Assembly: GCA_002205965.3 (NCBI GenBank)
Contig: NADL03000002.1
Coordinates: 124,001-188,000, forward strand
DNA: 64,000 bases
Source of the DNA: Kappaphycus alvarezii
Lineage: Eukaryota; Rhodophyta; Florideophyceae; Gigartinales; Solieriaceae
Direction of reading: 5' to 3'
Shown here: in pieces, positions 21,952 through 33,065 of the stretch
How the letters are laid out: the number at the start of each line of letters is the position of its first letter
Numbering within the stretch: the first letter of the stretch is position 1
Made by a program: the position numbers and the translations under genes
Notes under the pieces: generated by a model
Seen by the model: the letters and a program-made list of their open reading frames with translations, nothing else
What the model was told of the DNA's origin: nothing
The model's database searches: none

Positions 21952-22880
21952 ATGGCTACTCTTTCAACGCCCTCATCACCACTTCCCACTACGAAGGCCT
22001 TGCACCAATCTCCACCTACCGTTACAGAGCCGCCCGCACAAACACCAGTCATCAGACGTAGGCTCAGCTTCTCTACCTCGTGAGATATCATACTGCTTAA
22101 AGCATTCACCGCTATGGATGCCCACATTATTCCACATGGAGAAGCACAAAAGCGCTATTAAGAAGCACTTCAAAATTTCACCGGTGCAATTCCGGCTGGT
22201 TCGCTTGATGGCGTTTGCGCCCGTCTTGGAAGAGGTTTAGCGACAGATTTAAGATGATTTCACTCGGCCACCGCGCTGCCCGTAGATCAAAGGAAGCCGC
22301 TTCTGGTAATATTGACATTCGAGGTGAAAAAAACGCTACTTGACGACGTAATCTTGGCAATAGGTAAATGGGAAGAGAAGCGAAGAACGGATAGGGAAGA
22401 GAGGACTGAGCTGGACTAGAAGCTAGCGGCGGCTGGTGAGTAAATTCGAGCTAGGGGAATAGGGAGGGAGGTCGGGTCGAGAGAAAACGACAGATTGAGA
22501 GAAAAGACAACAAGGAGCGGCAGTGGACACCAGGATATCGAAAACAAGTTCGAAAGAGGGCTATCGTTGTTGACTCTGATGAAGAGGAGCGCGAATTCAT
22601 TAACACGCATGTTACTGTCCGCGTGAATTGGAGGAGCGCCGCCTCAAAAAAATGGAGGAAGAGCAGTTACGCTTTGAGCGTGAGCGGGAAGAGCATTTGG
22701 ACTCTCGAATGCAGTGCACTCAAGACCACGAGGCGAAGCGCTTGCAAATTGAGGAAAAGCATGTGGAGCTCGAGGCTGATAAAGACGCGTGGGAACGGGA
22801 GGAGCGGCGCCAGTCTATTGCAGAGCGCAAGGATATGCTAGCGGTCATATTCGCGTCAGGTAAGAAAACAGTAAAGTAAA
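21952..22880 (+). pseudogene. Unassigned protein with N-terminal Pro/Thr-rich and C-terminal coiled-coil segments
   Basis: A start ATG lies at 21952 ('MATLSTPSSPLPTTKALHQS'), and the frame runs to a stop at 22083. Other frames continue with 'MDAHIIPHGEAQKRYYEALQ' and 'GAIPAGSLDG', reminiscent of Myb/SANT-like accessory proteins of transposons. The final 22628-22879 segment (83 aa) is strongly coiled-coil: 'MEERRLKKMEEEQLRFERE', 'RLQIEEKHVELEADKDAWE'. I do not recognise a family. It is possibly the partner protein of one of the neighbouring transposons. Confidence 0.4.
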
Positions 22881-24685
22881 GGAGCCTAGGTCTCGATTTA
22901 TTCGCCCAGTGTAGCTGGTGGGCAGTTGAAACAAGAAGCTCCTTGTCCACCCCCGCCATACAGACTCAGAAGTTTCAAAGTAGGGCCGCAGCCTTGTAGA
23001 GCATATATATATGTGACTGCCGAACTTTGAGTTGCCGTTGTGGTCCTGTAACGACCATAGTTGCTTCAAATTCTTATATTTCTACTCTACTGCCTCGCGT
23101 ATACTGCTCATAGCAGTATTTTAGACAGTCTCCTGAGAGCTGTCTGCAGCCAGGAGCGCAAAATGTACGCCACGTCCCCATATAAGCAAAACTGCCGGCC
23201 GTCTATTAAAAGCACATCTTGAAGTACAGCATTCAGTCCGGTGCCTCTTTAGAGCATCATATCATGAAGCAGTCTCACTTCCAGTCCATATAGGTGAAAA
23301 TCAATCCATCCAGCGTGGTCACGGATTGGTATAGGAGGCGATGGAATCTTTTGTGCCCTTAATTTAGCATCGCTTTATAGCTGCCTGGCCACCAGGTCTG
23401 CACATATGTATCTTCGTATATTATATTAACCCTACGCAGTTACCGAGCGGTGCCCTTTCTTGTGTACAAGTGAAGGTTTTTTTAGCATGTCGAAGGGTCA
23501 GGGGAAAATAGAACAATTCCAACAGATGCACCTTGTTTTCAATTAGAGTTGTAACCACTTCCCATGACACTTCTGATAAAGCCGAAGGTCTCCTTCCGGA
23601 CATGGGCTCTATGTCGACACATCTCGTTGGGGAGGATAAGCGACAAAGCATAATACGCGTAGCGGTGAACGGGGTCACCTTATAGCGGGAGCGCTTTATC
23701 CTTCCACTTCTTCAACCGATCAATTCGTCTACAGTGTTGATCTGAAAAGGCCGAAAACGAAAAAGAGTAAGACATCTTTCAATTTTGAGTTGTTGATGTT
23801 GATCTTTGTACTACTGAGGGCAGCAGAGTGGATCAGTAGGAGGCGAACACCCGATGACGCCGTGTCATTGGGCGCTGCAGTCTGATTAAAACATCGTCTT
23901 CAACGTTTTCCATCATAGCAAGATGTAATAGATGCCCTCGGTTGCTCTTGCGTTGCCTGGCTTGCCCTATGGCGTAGTCTTTCTGCCTCATGGGGACTAA
24001 GAGCGGGATGAAGTAAGATCATACTTACAATATTGACATGTTCTGTATGCGTAATTCAAGTTCTCTTAAGAATGACATGGGTACATTTTTCTAAACGTGT
24101 AGGATTTCTAAGTCACGAAATTTGGGCCATTTTTATTGTATACGATCTCTATCGACAATCGGGACATGTATTTCGATTTGAAACTCCAAATGGGTCCACC
24201 GAGCAGACCAACACAGCAGGGCGAGGCAGAAAGGATCGGCCGGAAGGGTCCAAAAACAAGAGGGAGCCATTGCAAAGGGCATTGAGCTCCTTTCTGACTA
24301 TGGAGGAAAAAGGGGCGGCGGGGAAAAAGCTTCTTGCCGGGTGAGGTACTTGTGCTCGCACAGCGTGGGCTGAGCAATCCACACAAGGACCTTATCAGAA
24401 GGAATGCTCCTTCTGGGCAGAGGCCATGCAGATCTGCAAAACGCGAGGCTGTGAGCGGACGGAGAATCCTTGCGGTCGCCTTGGTTCCGCATAGCTGCAC
24501 AAGTGCAGCTTCCCGTCGCGGTTCCTCTCCTCAGCAGGAACTTGATGACTTCTTCACCCACTTGGCGAATGGCCTCCAAGTGATGCAGGCGCGACAGGTT
24601 TCCACTCGCCGTCTGTCTGCGTGTTTCATCTCTGAATACTTTTTTGCCTTCGAATTTGTGAAGGATGTACCACCACGAAGCAGGA
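22881..24685. other. Unassigned interspersed DNA
   Basis: No supported gene. ORFs at 23421-23678 (-), 24108-24500 (-) and 24334-24702 (+) overlap on opposite strands, and none shows a recognised motif. It may hold further decayed transposon sequence, since it is flanked by remnants on both sides. Confidence 0.35.
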
Positions 24686-24949
24686 CAGTCAAACCTCCAT
24701 AAGTGGAACAGGACGGAGGAAATTATTAGCTACGCTTAGAGGAGTGTTCCACTTCCAGAAGTACACGTGGCGAATTTGCACAAAGTCACGACGCCATTTT
24801 ATTTAAGGAAAGTATCAATACGAGTCTGCTTCAGACTCGATGCTTTGTCAGCACGCACCTTTTGTTGCAATCGTTGTGGTCCCGACAAAACTGAGTCAGA
24901 GTCCGTACACCCAAATTGGCTCTCATACAACATTTTGGCACGTGAGATT

Positions 24950-25757
24950 ACCGCCAGTTGGGCTTCATATGTCCGTGGTCCACTGCTTCTTTCAGGTCGA
25001 GTGTCAACACCAACGAATCTACTTCGTTATCCTCCTCCTGTTTTTCTGGATCATCTCCACCCACAATAGAATCAACCATGTCCTCATCCGTTCTCTGGGC
25101 AGTGCATGCCATATCATCCTCGTCATTGAGGAAGCCCTCACTTAAAATTCGTCGATGATAAGGAACTATGGATGCGACGACAGAATCGATCTCCTTCTGA
25201 ATGCTGATAGTGTCTGATTCATCAACACTTGCTGGCCTTTCCATTAGAATTCCTGTATTCCTCAGCACTTTGAAATAGTTTGAGCTGATATATCATTCCA
25301 AACTCCTGTTAGCCATTTATTGCCAAAAGAATGTCGACTTCGTATATGTCATTCTCCCCAATGTCCACAAGATCTATTGCAAGATTCATTTGTTTCCTAT
25401 GATATCTTACTTTCATTGCCGCAATTATGCCAGCATCTATCGGTTGAAATTTGCTCGTAGTATTTGGAGGAAGGAAGTAGACCTCCACATTTGACAGACT
25501 GGGTAATGTCTGATTTGATCCGTGTGCAGAACAATTATCCAACAGTAACAGAACGCGACATCCTGAGGTACGGCCGATAAAGTTGTCGAACTTTTGCAAC
25601 CAGTTGCAAAAAAGATGTCAAGTCATCCAACCATTTTTGTTTGCTTCATAGTCGAGATCATAGAACGAAGCAGGTTTCTTCTTGAAACATCGTGGAGAAA
25701 TTGATGTTCCGATAAAAAATAATGTAATTTTTTAAGATCCGTCCAAATTACAGCAGG
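24950..25757 (-). pseudogene. Tigger-like transposase, DDE_1 half
   Basis: In the ORF 25599-25309, 'CRVLLLLDNCSAHGSN' holds the second catalytic Asp and 'VYFLPPNTTSKFQPIDAGIIAAMKVRYHR' the third (Q-P-x-D-x-G-I-I box). Upstream, at 25757-25620, another frame reads 'TLFFIGTSISPRCFKKK', consistent with the region between the first and second Asp. The C-terminus (25300-24950) is acidic and shifted. All three D positions remain identifiable, so the copy is moderately young. Confidence 0.8.
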
Positions 25758-26507
25758 TCATAAAAGTAAATCTAGATTTCTGCTTTCTGCGTCCAGGGAT
25801 CGCGCAGTATGAAATGTTCTTATCAGGAGCCATTTGGTAGTGTAATACAGACTCATCTGCATTGAAGATGTCTCTCCGTGTTCACGAAGCTTGGATATAA
25901 GGGCGGGCATGGCACTGTGCACCACAGATTCAGAAAGATCTTCAATTTCTCGATGAGAAGTAAACGCTTTCAAGTTCCAGCGATGTTTAAACTTCTGAAG
26001 CCAACCTTCAGAAAAATTCAAAGAAATATGATCCTTTTCTTCCAACTTTAAAATAGCGCTAGAGGCGAGCTGCATGGCCTTATGCTGGATCATAGCTCCT
26101 GTTATGTTGCGACGTCTGTGACTCATGTCACACACCCAATCATAAACAGCCTTGTCGTGTTCGACATATTTGGGATGGGCACATCGGTAGCGCTTGTCTG
26201 AAACGTCTACCCGTTCCGATTGAAGTGACTGATCATTGAGGATACGAGATGTGGTGCTTTTTGGAGGCTTCTTGGGGAGACCAAACTCATTAAATGCCCA
26301 CAACGACAGGGACTCCAAAGAAGCTTGTTGTGCGTCGGCCTTGCAGCGATTGCTCTCCTTCACGATGGCACGCTTCTGGAAAATGCTGAGGGACTGTAGA
26401 GGCATTTTGGAACAAAAAGAGACTTCACTTCGTGCGAAAGGGATGGGTGCTTTTACAATGAACTCTAGAGAAGAGATCCTTGCATCAGAAAATATCTTAC
26501 GTAACAC
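25758..26507 (-). pseudogene. Tigger-like transposase, DNA-binding half
   Basis: The 249-aa ORF carries an N-terminal HTH region ('SIFQKRAIVKESNRCKADAQQASLESLSLWAFNEFG' spans it; then 'PKSTTSRILND') and a CENPB-type HTH ('DKAVYDWVCDMSHRRRNITGAMIQHKAMQLA', then 'LNFSEGWLQKFKHRWNLKAFTSH'), the standard pogo/Tigger/CENP-B layout. Near the end the frame shifts; the neighbouring frame gives 'FNADESVLHYQMAP', the first catalytic Asp of the DDE_1 domain. About half the normal 500-aa protein is on this ORF. Confidence 0.85.
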
Positions 26508-26752
26508 AGAAAAAATCGATTAAGCTCAATTGCAGACCATAATGATGTGACGTGTGCATTAATGTTCAATTTTACACTCTGATTTCAGTACAAATTATTC
26601 TATATTTTGCCACGTGTTGTCATCTCTTGATGTCAGGATCTGGAAAACCGGTTCCAGTTGTAGAAAAGTGGAACGATGTTACATTTTGATTAAAATTTTG
26701 CATCTTCCGTGCTCGGCGATCCATATTGGTTCCACTTATGGGTATGTTCTAG

Positions 26753-29584
26753 TGTCCAAAGGACAAGCAAATGTACTCATATGAGTACAGTAATGTACTC
26801 ATATGAGTACAAATGATTGTTCCAAATTACCCAGATTTTTTCAATTAAAATTTTACACTGGCACGCTGAATCCCTGAAAAATAACTTCCCCTAACTATAA
26901 AAGAAGTAGTTTCATCCTCATTCACAACAACCTCTGTGGACTAATGGGCTTCAAGTAAAGAATGAACAAAGAAATCGTGAGTCCGACTCGCTGCGCTCCA
27001 CAGGAGAGCAAAAACTTCCTTCAGGAAGGTCGACATTTCTGCGACAGCAGCTACATCAGTTTGCCTTAGCGCGCCCACTTGAACATGAGCAGAGGGGTTA
27101 ATTCACTGATCACTCATAAAGGGGAATAACGCCATAGGTAAGTATGCCAATTCCGCAAGTCGAACGACGCGAATCAGAAATGTAGGCGGCTATAGTCAAG
27201 GACTCAATTTTTTTTCATTTTTACTCATTCAACCTACATAAAATGTAAGCGTAGACAAGTAAACATCACTATAGACTAGTATAAAGCATCTTCTAATTAT
27301 GACAGGAGTGGACATCGCGTAAGTGATTTTGAAAGCAGTTACGTCCTGTCTCTGAATGGCATATCCAAACCTTTTTGTTCAATTTCAGGAACTCAGAGCA
27401 GAGAAATTTGGACTTCTTGTCAGATTTGCAAATTTTGCATCTGCTTTGAAACTCCGCTTTCGTTGGGGCCCCATTGGCCCCTTTGCGTCTTTTCACTGTG
27501 GGTACCAGGTGGATTCCAGTACCGCAGGCCAATAAGGGAACAGAATCCTCTGGAACATCAATATCAGATCTGCGGAGGCCAATAGCATCAAATGAATTGT
27601 CAATGAGTTGCTCTGCAAGTTTTGCAAAAATCTTTTTGAGACATGCAATTTCTTGCACCCATCAAACCCTTGTATAGAAGCCATGATTCAACGGATGCAA
27701 ATTGCAAGCAAAGATGTATTAACCCTCAACGACCAATCATTGACTTCGAATTTCTTCTCCAATCCAAGATCATCTTGTCTGCATCTGTTATGCCTGTCAA
27801 TCTGGGAGCACGTTTGATAATATGTGCTGACAACCGCTGGAACTGGAATTTCCATTTCCACAAGTAGCGTTTCATTACCAGCAGATCTCCAACGAGACCT
27901 TCTGATAGGCTCTGACGGAAGTGTTGTACCGGAGGTGCTGACAAAGTATCTTCTGTCTCTATCCATCCACAGAACGGCCATCATAGAAGGGTGGCTTTCC
28001 GTCCTCGGACTTACCATACAGATATGATCTCCGCGCCTGAAAAGTTCCAGCCCTGACAAAAATGACATAGGAAACTGCCTTGTCGCATTCTTGACGACAC
28101 CTGTAAACCTCAGTCCATATTCAAAAAGCGCATTTGCTGTGGCCACAGAAGCAAATGCAGAGTCTGCACAGACAAGTCGATTCGAATGAAACCAAGGCTC
28201 TGTAAGGCGAAGAACAATAGCAGTACCATGAGGGAAATTTGACTCGTAACGCCGATTACTGCTGTCAGATGCTGACAAAACAATCTCCAAACTCAATACA
28301 ATGCCACTGACACCGCAGCACGCAGTCTTGATCTCACATCCGTTTTCAGGCTTACGGTCCATGGCGACATAGTGCGGTAGTCCTTCTGACATCCAACCCC
28401 CCCATTCCGTACCAGCGTGACATGCTTTCATCCACGCAAATTCTCTCCGATGGCGAAAAACTTGACCTCCTATGCCGTTTTATGGCCTCCACGAATCCGC
28501 TGACCAAAGACCATCTTCTGTCAGTGCTTTCAGTTTCAGTGTAGCGGCTGAATGTAATACATGAAACCAGTGCTTCGAAACGGTTCCTCGAAATGATTTT
28601 TCCAAAAGCCGCCAATGGAATGTATTTGGATGTAGACTGTGTACTCCAAAGTGACCTTCTGCTTGTAAACTCGAATCTGCATAGCAATATGAGAATTCCA
28701 AAAAACTTTAGAATTTCACCAGCTGTTGCACGCATGTGCCCACCATTAGCGAGTTTCCGGTTTGTAAGTTCGGTAATTGTGGAAAGGTGTTCGACGGGAA
28801 ACATGCAAAGGAAAAAATCATACGGGGTCTTCTCATACTCGGTATGACCTTGTATGTACGTGTTCCCTGCTGGACCAATTACCTTCCATGGCCGATATGC
28901 CGTTGATCCATTCAACGGTAATACTACCTCCTGATTGGTCCAAATTTTTCCATGCACTTCTTTGCATACCCCTCCTACTCCGGCCATCCCATTGGCTTCT
29001 TCTCGAGGTTCTTCAACAGAAGGTTGACGATTCGGTAGCTCGACCTCAGCAGCAGTTGTCTCCATTTCATTGGACGTTGCGAGGCCACCTCAGATGCTTC
29101 TCCTGGCTTCATGTTGACGAGTTTCAAGCTGACGCGCTTTGTCCTGTCCTGAATGGACCAGTCTGCGGTGACCGAAGTCTGACGTCTTCCGGTAGATGTG
29201 TCAACTTCGATGCTGACCACGGTTCCGTTGACGCGCTTACTTCTCCAAAGGGAACCGAATAGTCGCTTACACTCAGCCGCTGACGTGACAAGGGTTGCGC
29301 GAGTGTTGACAAGGTTTCCGGGCTGTTGACGGGGGTATTTGGATTCGTCATTTTTGGTTAAATTTTTCGATGTTAACGAACTTGTTGTGTGTTCGAATGA
29401 AAGTTGAGAAGTAAACTCCGAAGTTTGCACGGTTGACTACCTAAGGGTGCTATTAAATGGGGTGAAAAAATGGTGTCATTATGTTAGTTTTTGTATAAAA
29501 TCTAGCCGTTAGAAATATGGACCCATATGAGTACATTGGACTGAGTACATTTGGACTCATATGAGTACAATTGTCCTCTGGACA
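26753..29584 (-). mobile_element. piggyBac-like element with 14-bp TIRs and a CTAG target duplication
   Basis: Ends: left tgtccaaaggacaa (26753-26766); right, reversed, tgtccagaggacaa (ends at 29584). One mismatch in 14. Both flanks read CTAG (26749-26752 and 29585-29588). Just inside each end lie copies of the palindrome gtactcatatgagtac: two on the left (26773-26810) and two imperfect ones on the right (29521-29569). Length 2832 bp, enclosing a piggyBac-type (DDE_Tnp_1_7) transposase on the - strand (29430-27293). It interrupts the Tigger-like element, so it is the younger of the two. Confidence 0.85.
27293..29430 (-). pseudogene. piggyBac-type transposase, legible in four frames
   Basis: Reading down: N-terminal part 29430-29070 ('VVSIEVDTSTGRR', 'DWSIQDRTKRVSLKLVN'); 29065-28352 (237 aa) with 'YDFFLCMFPVEHLSTITELTNRKLA' and 'ERICVDESMSRWYG', the first catalytic Asp; 28431-27688 (247 aa) with 'RLVCADSAFASVATANAL' (second Asp) and 'SQIDRHNRCRQDDLGLEK', the Y-N-x-x-VD-like third site; and 27658-27293 with a C-terminal Cys/His ribbon ('RCKICKSDKKSKFLC', 'RNCFQNHLRDVH'). 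The break at 28352-28431 falls at a run of seven G. The long open segments suggest a recent, possibly intact transposase obscured by missing bases. Confidence 0.85.
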
Positions 29585-29627
29585 CTAGTTGTGAAGGTCC
29601 AGTTATGGAGGTTTGACTGAATACGAA

Positions 29628-29935
29628 GCAGTACAGTAATACGAAGCAGTAATTGTACAGTGTTTAGTACAGTACTGAAGATACTGAATGCAAACTTCTT
29701 TCTTCTGTAAAGTACAGTACTTGACCTGCACCCACAATCCAACAAAATGCACGCTGGAAACTGTTGTTTACGTATAAACAGCTCAGTGACTGTTAGTGGG
29801 CTTCTGTCAAAGCTTACCTGGTGTTGTACAGTATTTTGTGTCCCTCCGTGATATGCAAAGTACTGTACAGTACAACAGTATGGTACTGTGACGTACCCCT
29901 GACCTACATATGCACTCATTAAGTACAGTACACAT
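29628..29935. repeat. TACAG/GTAC palindromic repeat cluster
   Basis: Multiple TACAG/CTGTA units at 29630-29680, 29705-29720, 29826-29833, 29867-29892 (aagtactgtacagtacaac) and 29922-29932. Lies between the transposon nest and the 3' side of LtrA-like gene 2. Confidence 0.85.
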
Positions 29936-29984
29936 CTGGAATAGACACTACATAGTGTCCATGACCAGACGCACCAGTGCTCCA

Positions 29985-30028
29985 GCAAGTTAACGGAATA
30001 GTCGGTCAGTCGGTACACATTCTAGAAC
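29985..30028 (+). repeat. Non-LTR 3' tail fragment, copy C
   Basis: Contains gaatagtcggtcagtcggt followed by acacattctaga, matching the terminal bases of tail copies A (14270-14425, -) and B (56231-56450, +). Only about 40 bases are shared, so this is a very short 5'-truncated insertion or a relic. Confidence 0.75.
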
Positions 30029-30952
30029 AGGGGGAATAGGGTTGTGTTTACTGTAGAAGCTCGGAAGGCTGAGAACCAGGGGGAGGAGGGTTCATGAGGA
30101 AGGCGTTGTGTAACAAAGAAGATGAAGTCTAATGCATTTAGTATAGTATCTACTAGCTAGGGACTGCGCACGTCCTAACTATACGGCTAATATCTAAATG
30201 GATGTACAGTACCTCGTCGTTCATGCCCATGGCAGGATTTTTCATTCTATTTAGAAAGACGTAAGAAGACTAAACAGTAGTTAAGATAAATGTCATCTTC
30301 TCTTGGATGAACCAAAGCCCCGCTCAAAGCTTTGCAATTTCAAGTTGCAGTTGTAACATTACAGCGCAGTCGAAAACTTTATGGTTCCAACATTGGACCC
30401 AACGCAAGGATTCTGTATAGCCTGCAGCCATCGTCACTTTAACTTCCGCAATTTTACTCGCCGTCAAGTGCAGTATATTTCAAAAAAAGGCTACGTCGTG
30501 CTCTGAGTGTCGAGACTTTACCTAGGACACTCATAAACCCAGGGTGAGAAAGCACATAGTCCGGTCAAGAAAAGCACCTCGTCTGAAAACCCCCAGACTG
30601 CAAAGCATCAGACGGGAGATATGTTGCACAACACTGTTCACATCTGGATACAGTATTCCTGAGCGTTTCACCCTACATGAGGAACCATAGTCGACTTCTT
30701 ACTGGATACAACAACGTGGACCGCGACCCAATGCATACATACTCTCCTTTTGTAGGTGCCTCAAAGCTCCATAATGACCAGTCTACTCTTTATCCTCGCT
30801 GTCGGCCTTTTATCCACACCCCTTGGCCAGGTGTTTATCAGTCTTGTCCTTCTTCACAGGTACCAGCCTGACTTGATGTCCTTTACACAACCTTTGTTTC
30901 AATGCCACCAAATCCAGGTCCGAGCCTTTCTGCCCGTTGCCAATTTCCAGAT

Positions 30953-33065
30953 CTACCTCATCCGGATGCCTGGTCCGGTATCTCCCCCTTTATCCCCAAT
31001 GTCCAAATCAATACTGTCCGAATCAGAGTCGTCAAATTTCTGTACAAATCCCGGATAGTCTGAGCTTGAGTCTCCACTTGACAACTGTGCCGACGCCTCG
31101 GATCTGAAAAATCCAATCCTGTCCATATTAACCAACACATACTCCGCGGCTGAAATCAACATCGACACTCCCATAAACACCAACTGGAACCATTCCGCCC
31201 GCAGCTCCGTAAACGGCATACCCAACATGAGCCCCATGACGAAAACGATTCTTCCGGCAAGACGCCACCGTTTGGTCGCCGAACGAGGGCCTCCCTGATG
31301 CGTCCCGGATATCAACGCCGAGAAAATCACGCTCCCCCCCCACCCCACCGAGTATAACCAACGCGCATTTCGAGTAAACTGCGCAGCCCCCTGCACAGCA
31401 TCGGCTGTAGGTTTCGAGGCACGAAACACGAATCGTGCCGTCTCGGTGGGAATCGGTGGCACCGCAACGTCTCTCAGGCTGATCGACAGTCCGGTGGCAA
31501 ACATTACCAGGAAAAAGTGGTACGGCATATGCAATAGTGACCAACTAAATCCAGTAAGCATCTTGTGGCGGATGGCATGCGTTCCGCCTTTTGGATGCGA
31601 TTGTCAACCTGAACGTAAAGGGTCTGAAGAGAGTAAAGAGTGATTGTTGCCGCCATTGCCGAGAGATACATGTATCCGATTCGAGATTCTTCGACAGATA
31701 ACACAGCTGTGTATTACGTGTTGGGGAGATGAAGGAAAACAAGAGTTGCGGCAGTGGGTTAGTTTCAGGTCAGTAAGCGATGGAAGGATACCTGCAGGCT
31801 CTGCGTTCCTTCTAATGGCCGGGCCTGTAGCAATTCATGGATCTTTGGAGAATATGAAAAATAACTCACATCCTGCTTCAAATAACAAACCGATCATAGT
31901 CTCGCCCATGACAATCATGGTCAGCACCTCAAACTTTTCCACAAAAGCTCAATATTGATTGCGCCGCGAGTGTAATTGCAGGTGTTGCGATGCAAGAAAC
32001 GGTGCACTTGATATGGAATAAAAATGAAGCCAACTTCCATTCCAAAGGCTGTCCAATACAAGGCTCTCGTAGCGCTCTCCGTCCCAACAAAGGCGGCAGC
32101 GAAATAGGGTAAAGTCGCAACCATACTAGTGATGGTACTGACCATGAGTTGACTGACGCGATGGTGAGGATTTTTCAAAAGTGGCTCCTTGAGAGTGAAG
32201 GTCAACTGGCCAATTAACGGGGTAATTGTGCCGACAAATGCGGAAATGGCGACATAGGCCTACCCTTGTCTATGAAAGCGTCATGCGCACCCAACGCCAC
32301 GCCTGTCAATGCCAGAAACGAGACGTAGATACCCATTTTCTCTGGTATGTCTTGATGAACACCGTACAGATTCCAAAGCAAAACAATATGGCGCCAACTG
32401 GCATACACAGCCTGAAACAACAAAATAAACTTCTCTATCGGGCGCCAGGAAATCTCCGTCTCTCTCAACTCATGACCCAGTGCGGCAACAGCAGCGACAA
32501 TGACCAAGTCCAAGAAGAGTTCCTCAGTAGTAACCTTTCTCAAGCCATTGGTTCGATACAGGATTCCATTACGAAAATACTGCATGAGATGGCGACGACG
32601 AAACAGTCTACCACGCAAGCGCTTCCACCGGTTTTGCCTGGCGGCACGGCTCTTATTGGAGACTGGGGCGACAGGACGCTGCTCGGCCTCAACGCTGGAC
32701 TCGCGCTCCTTGACGTGAATGAGCTTCTCGACCTCGCCGAATTCGTGGATGTGGTGGGCATGTTCGTGTTGATTGTCTGGAGGGCGGTGAGGGATGGAGG
32801 CGATTGAGATTGACAGGATATTTCGTTGGTTTGAGTCATGGTGAACGAAATGGGAGGGGTGTGGTGCATGGTGGGGGAGTTGAGCAGATGGCACTTGATT
32901 GCTGGAATATAAGGCGGTGAACAGCGGGCGTTGGATCATATCCTGTTTGGCTAACAGAGACTTGTGGAGATTTGATTGCAGTAAGCTGCACCTATCACTA
33001 CAATACCTGTGCGATATTGCTCGTTCAAGGCTGCGAAAAGAGGGCAATACAGTACAGTATTGCAC
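30953..33065 (-). CDS. LtrA-domain multi-pass membrane protein, copy 2 (needs 3 missing bases)
   Basis: Same family as 11801-13771. Order on the - strand: a basic N-terminal region with 'HIHEFGEVEKLIHV' and 'RRRHLMQYFRNGILYRTNG', then the LtrA signature 'TTEELFLDLVIVAAVAALGHE', 'LTGVALGAHDAF', 'VATLPYFAAAFVGTESATRALYW', 'FEVLTMIVMGET', 'YSLQTLYVQVDN', 'SWSLLHMPYHFFLVMFATGLSIS', 'SLISGTHQGG'-like and 'FTELRAEWFQLVFMGVSM', ending in an acidic DSDSDS tail. A phase-1 intron at 31707-31869 matches copy 1. Frame jumps at about 32240, 31955 and 31585 each behave as one missing base; adding three gives 651 codons exactly. The start is uncertain: the first Met at 33065 lies in a TACAG repeat, so 32939 is more likely. 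Membrane location is inferred from hydrophobic segments. Confidence 0.85.
31707..31869 (-). other. Intron of LtrA-like gene 2
   Basis: 163-base GT-AG intron on the - strand (starts gtgagt, ends acacag), phase 1, in the same codon position as the 96-base intron of copy 1. Confidence 0.8.

Larger units (their letters stand above)
24686..29619 (-). mobile_element. pogo/Tigger-like DNA transposon, split by a nested piggyBac
   Basis: The left end at 24686 begins cagtcaaacctccataa; the right end, reversed from 29619, begins with the same 17 bases. Over 24 bases the two TIRs differ at two positions. Between them lies a CENP-B-HTH plus DDE transposase on the - strand (24950-26507). The piggyBac-like element at 26753-29584 has inserted about 30 bases inside the right TIR. 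Without it the Tigger-like element is about 2.1 kb, a normal size. The flanking dinucleotides are not a clear TA duplication, so the boundary bases may be eroded. Confidence 0.8.
29620..30952. other. Intergenic between the nested transposons and LtrA-like gene 2
   Basis: Contains TACAG clusters (29628-29720, 29825-29935), a short hairpin (29944-29959) and the third copy of the non-LTR tail (29985-30028). No gene is supported in 30030-30950. Confidence 0.6.

Noticed and set aside
32226..32807. 193-aa ORF on the + strand
   Set aside because: It is antisense to the LtrA signature region of copy 2, which carries clear family motifs on the - strand.
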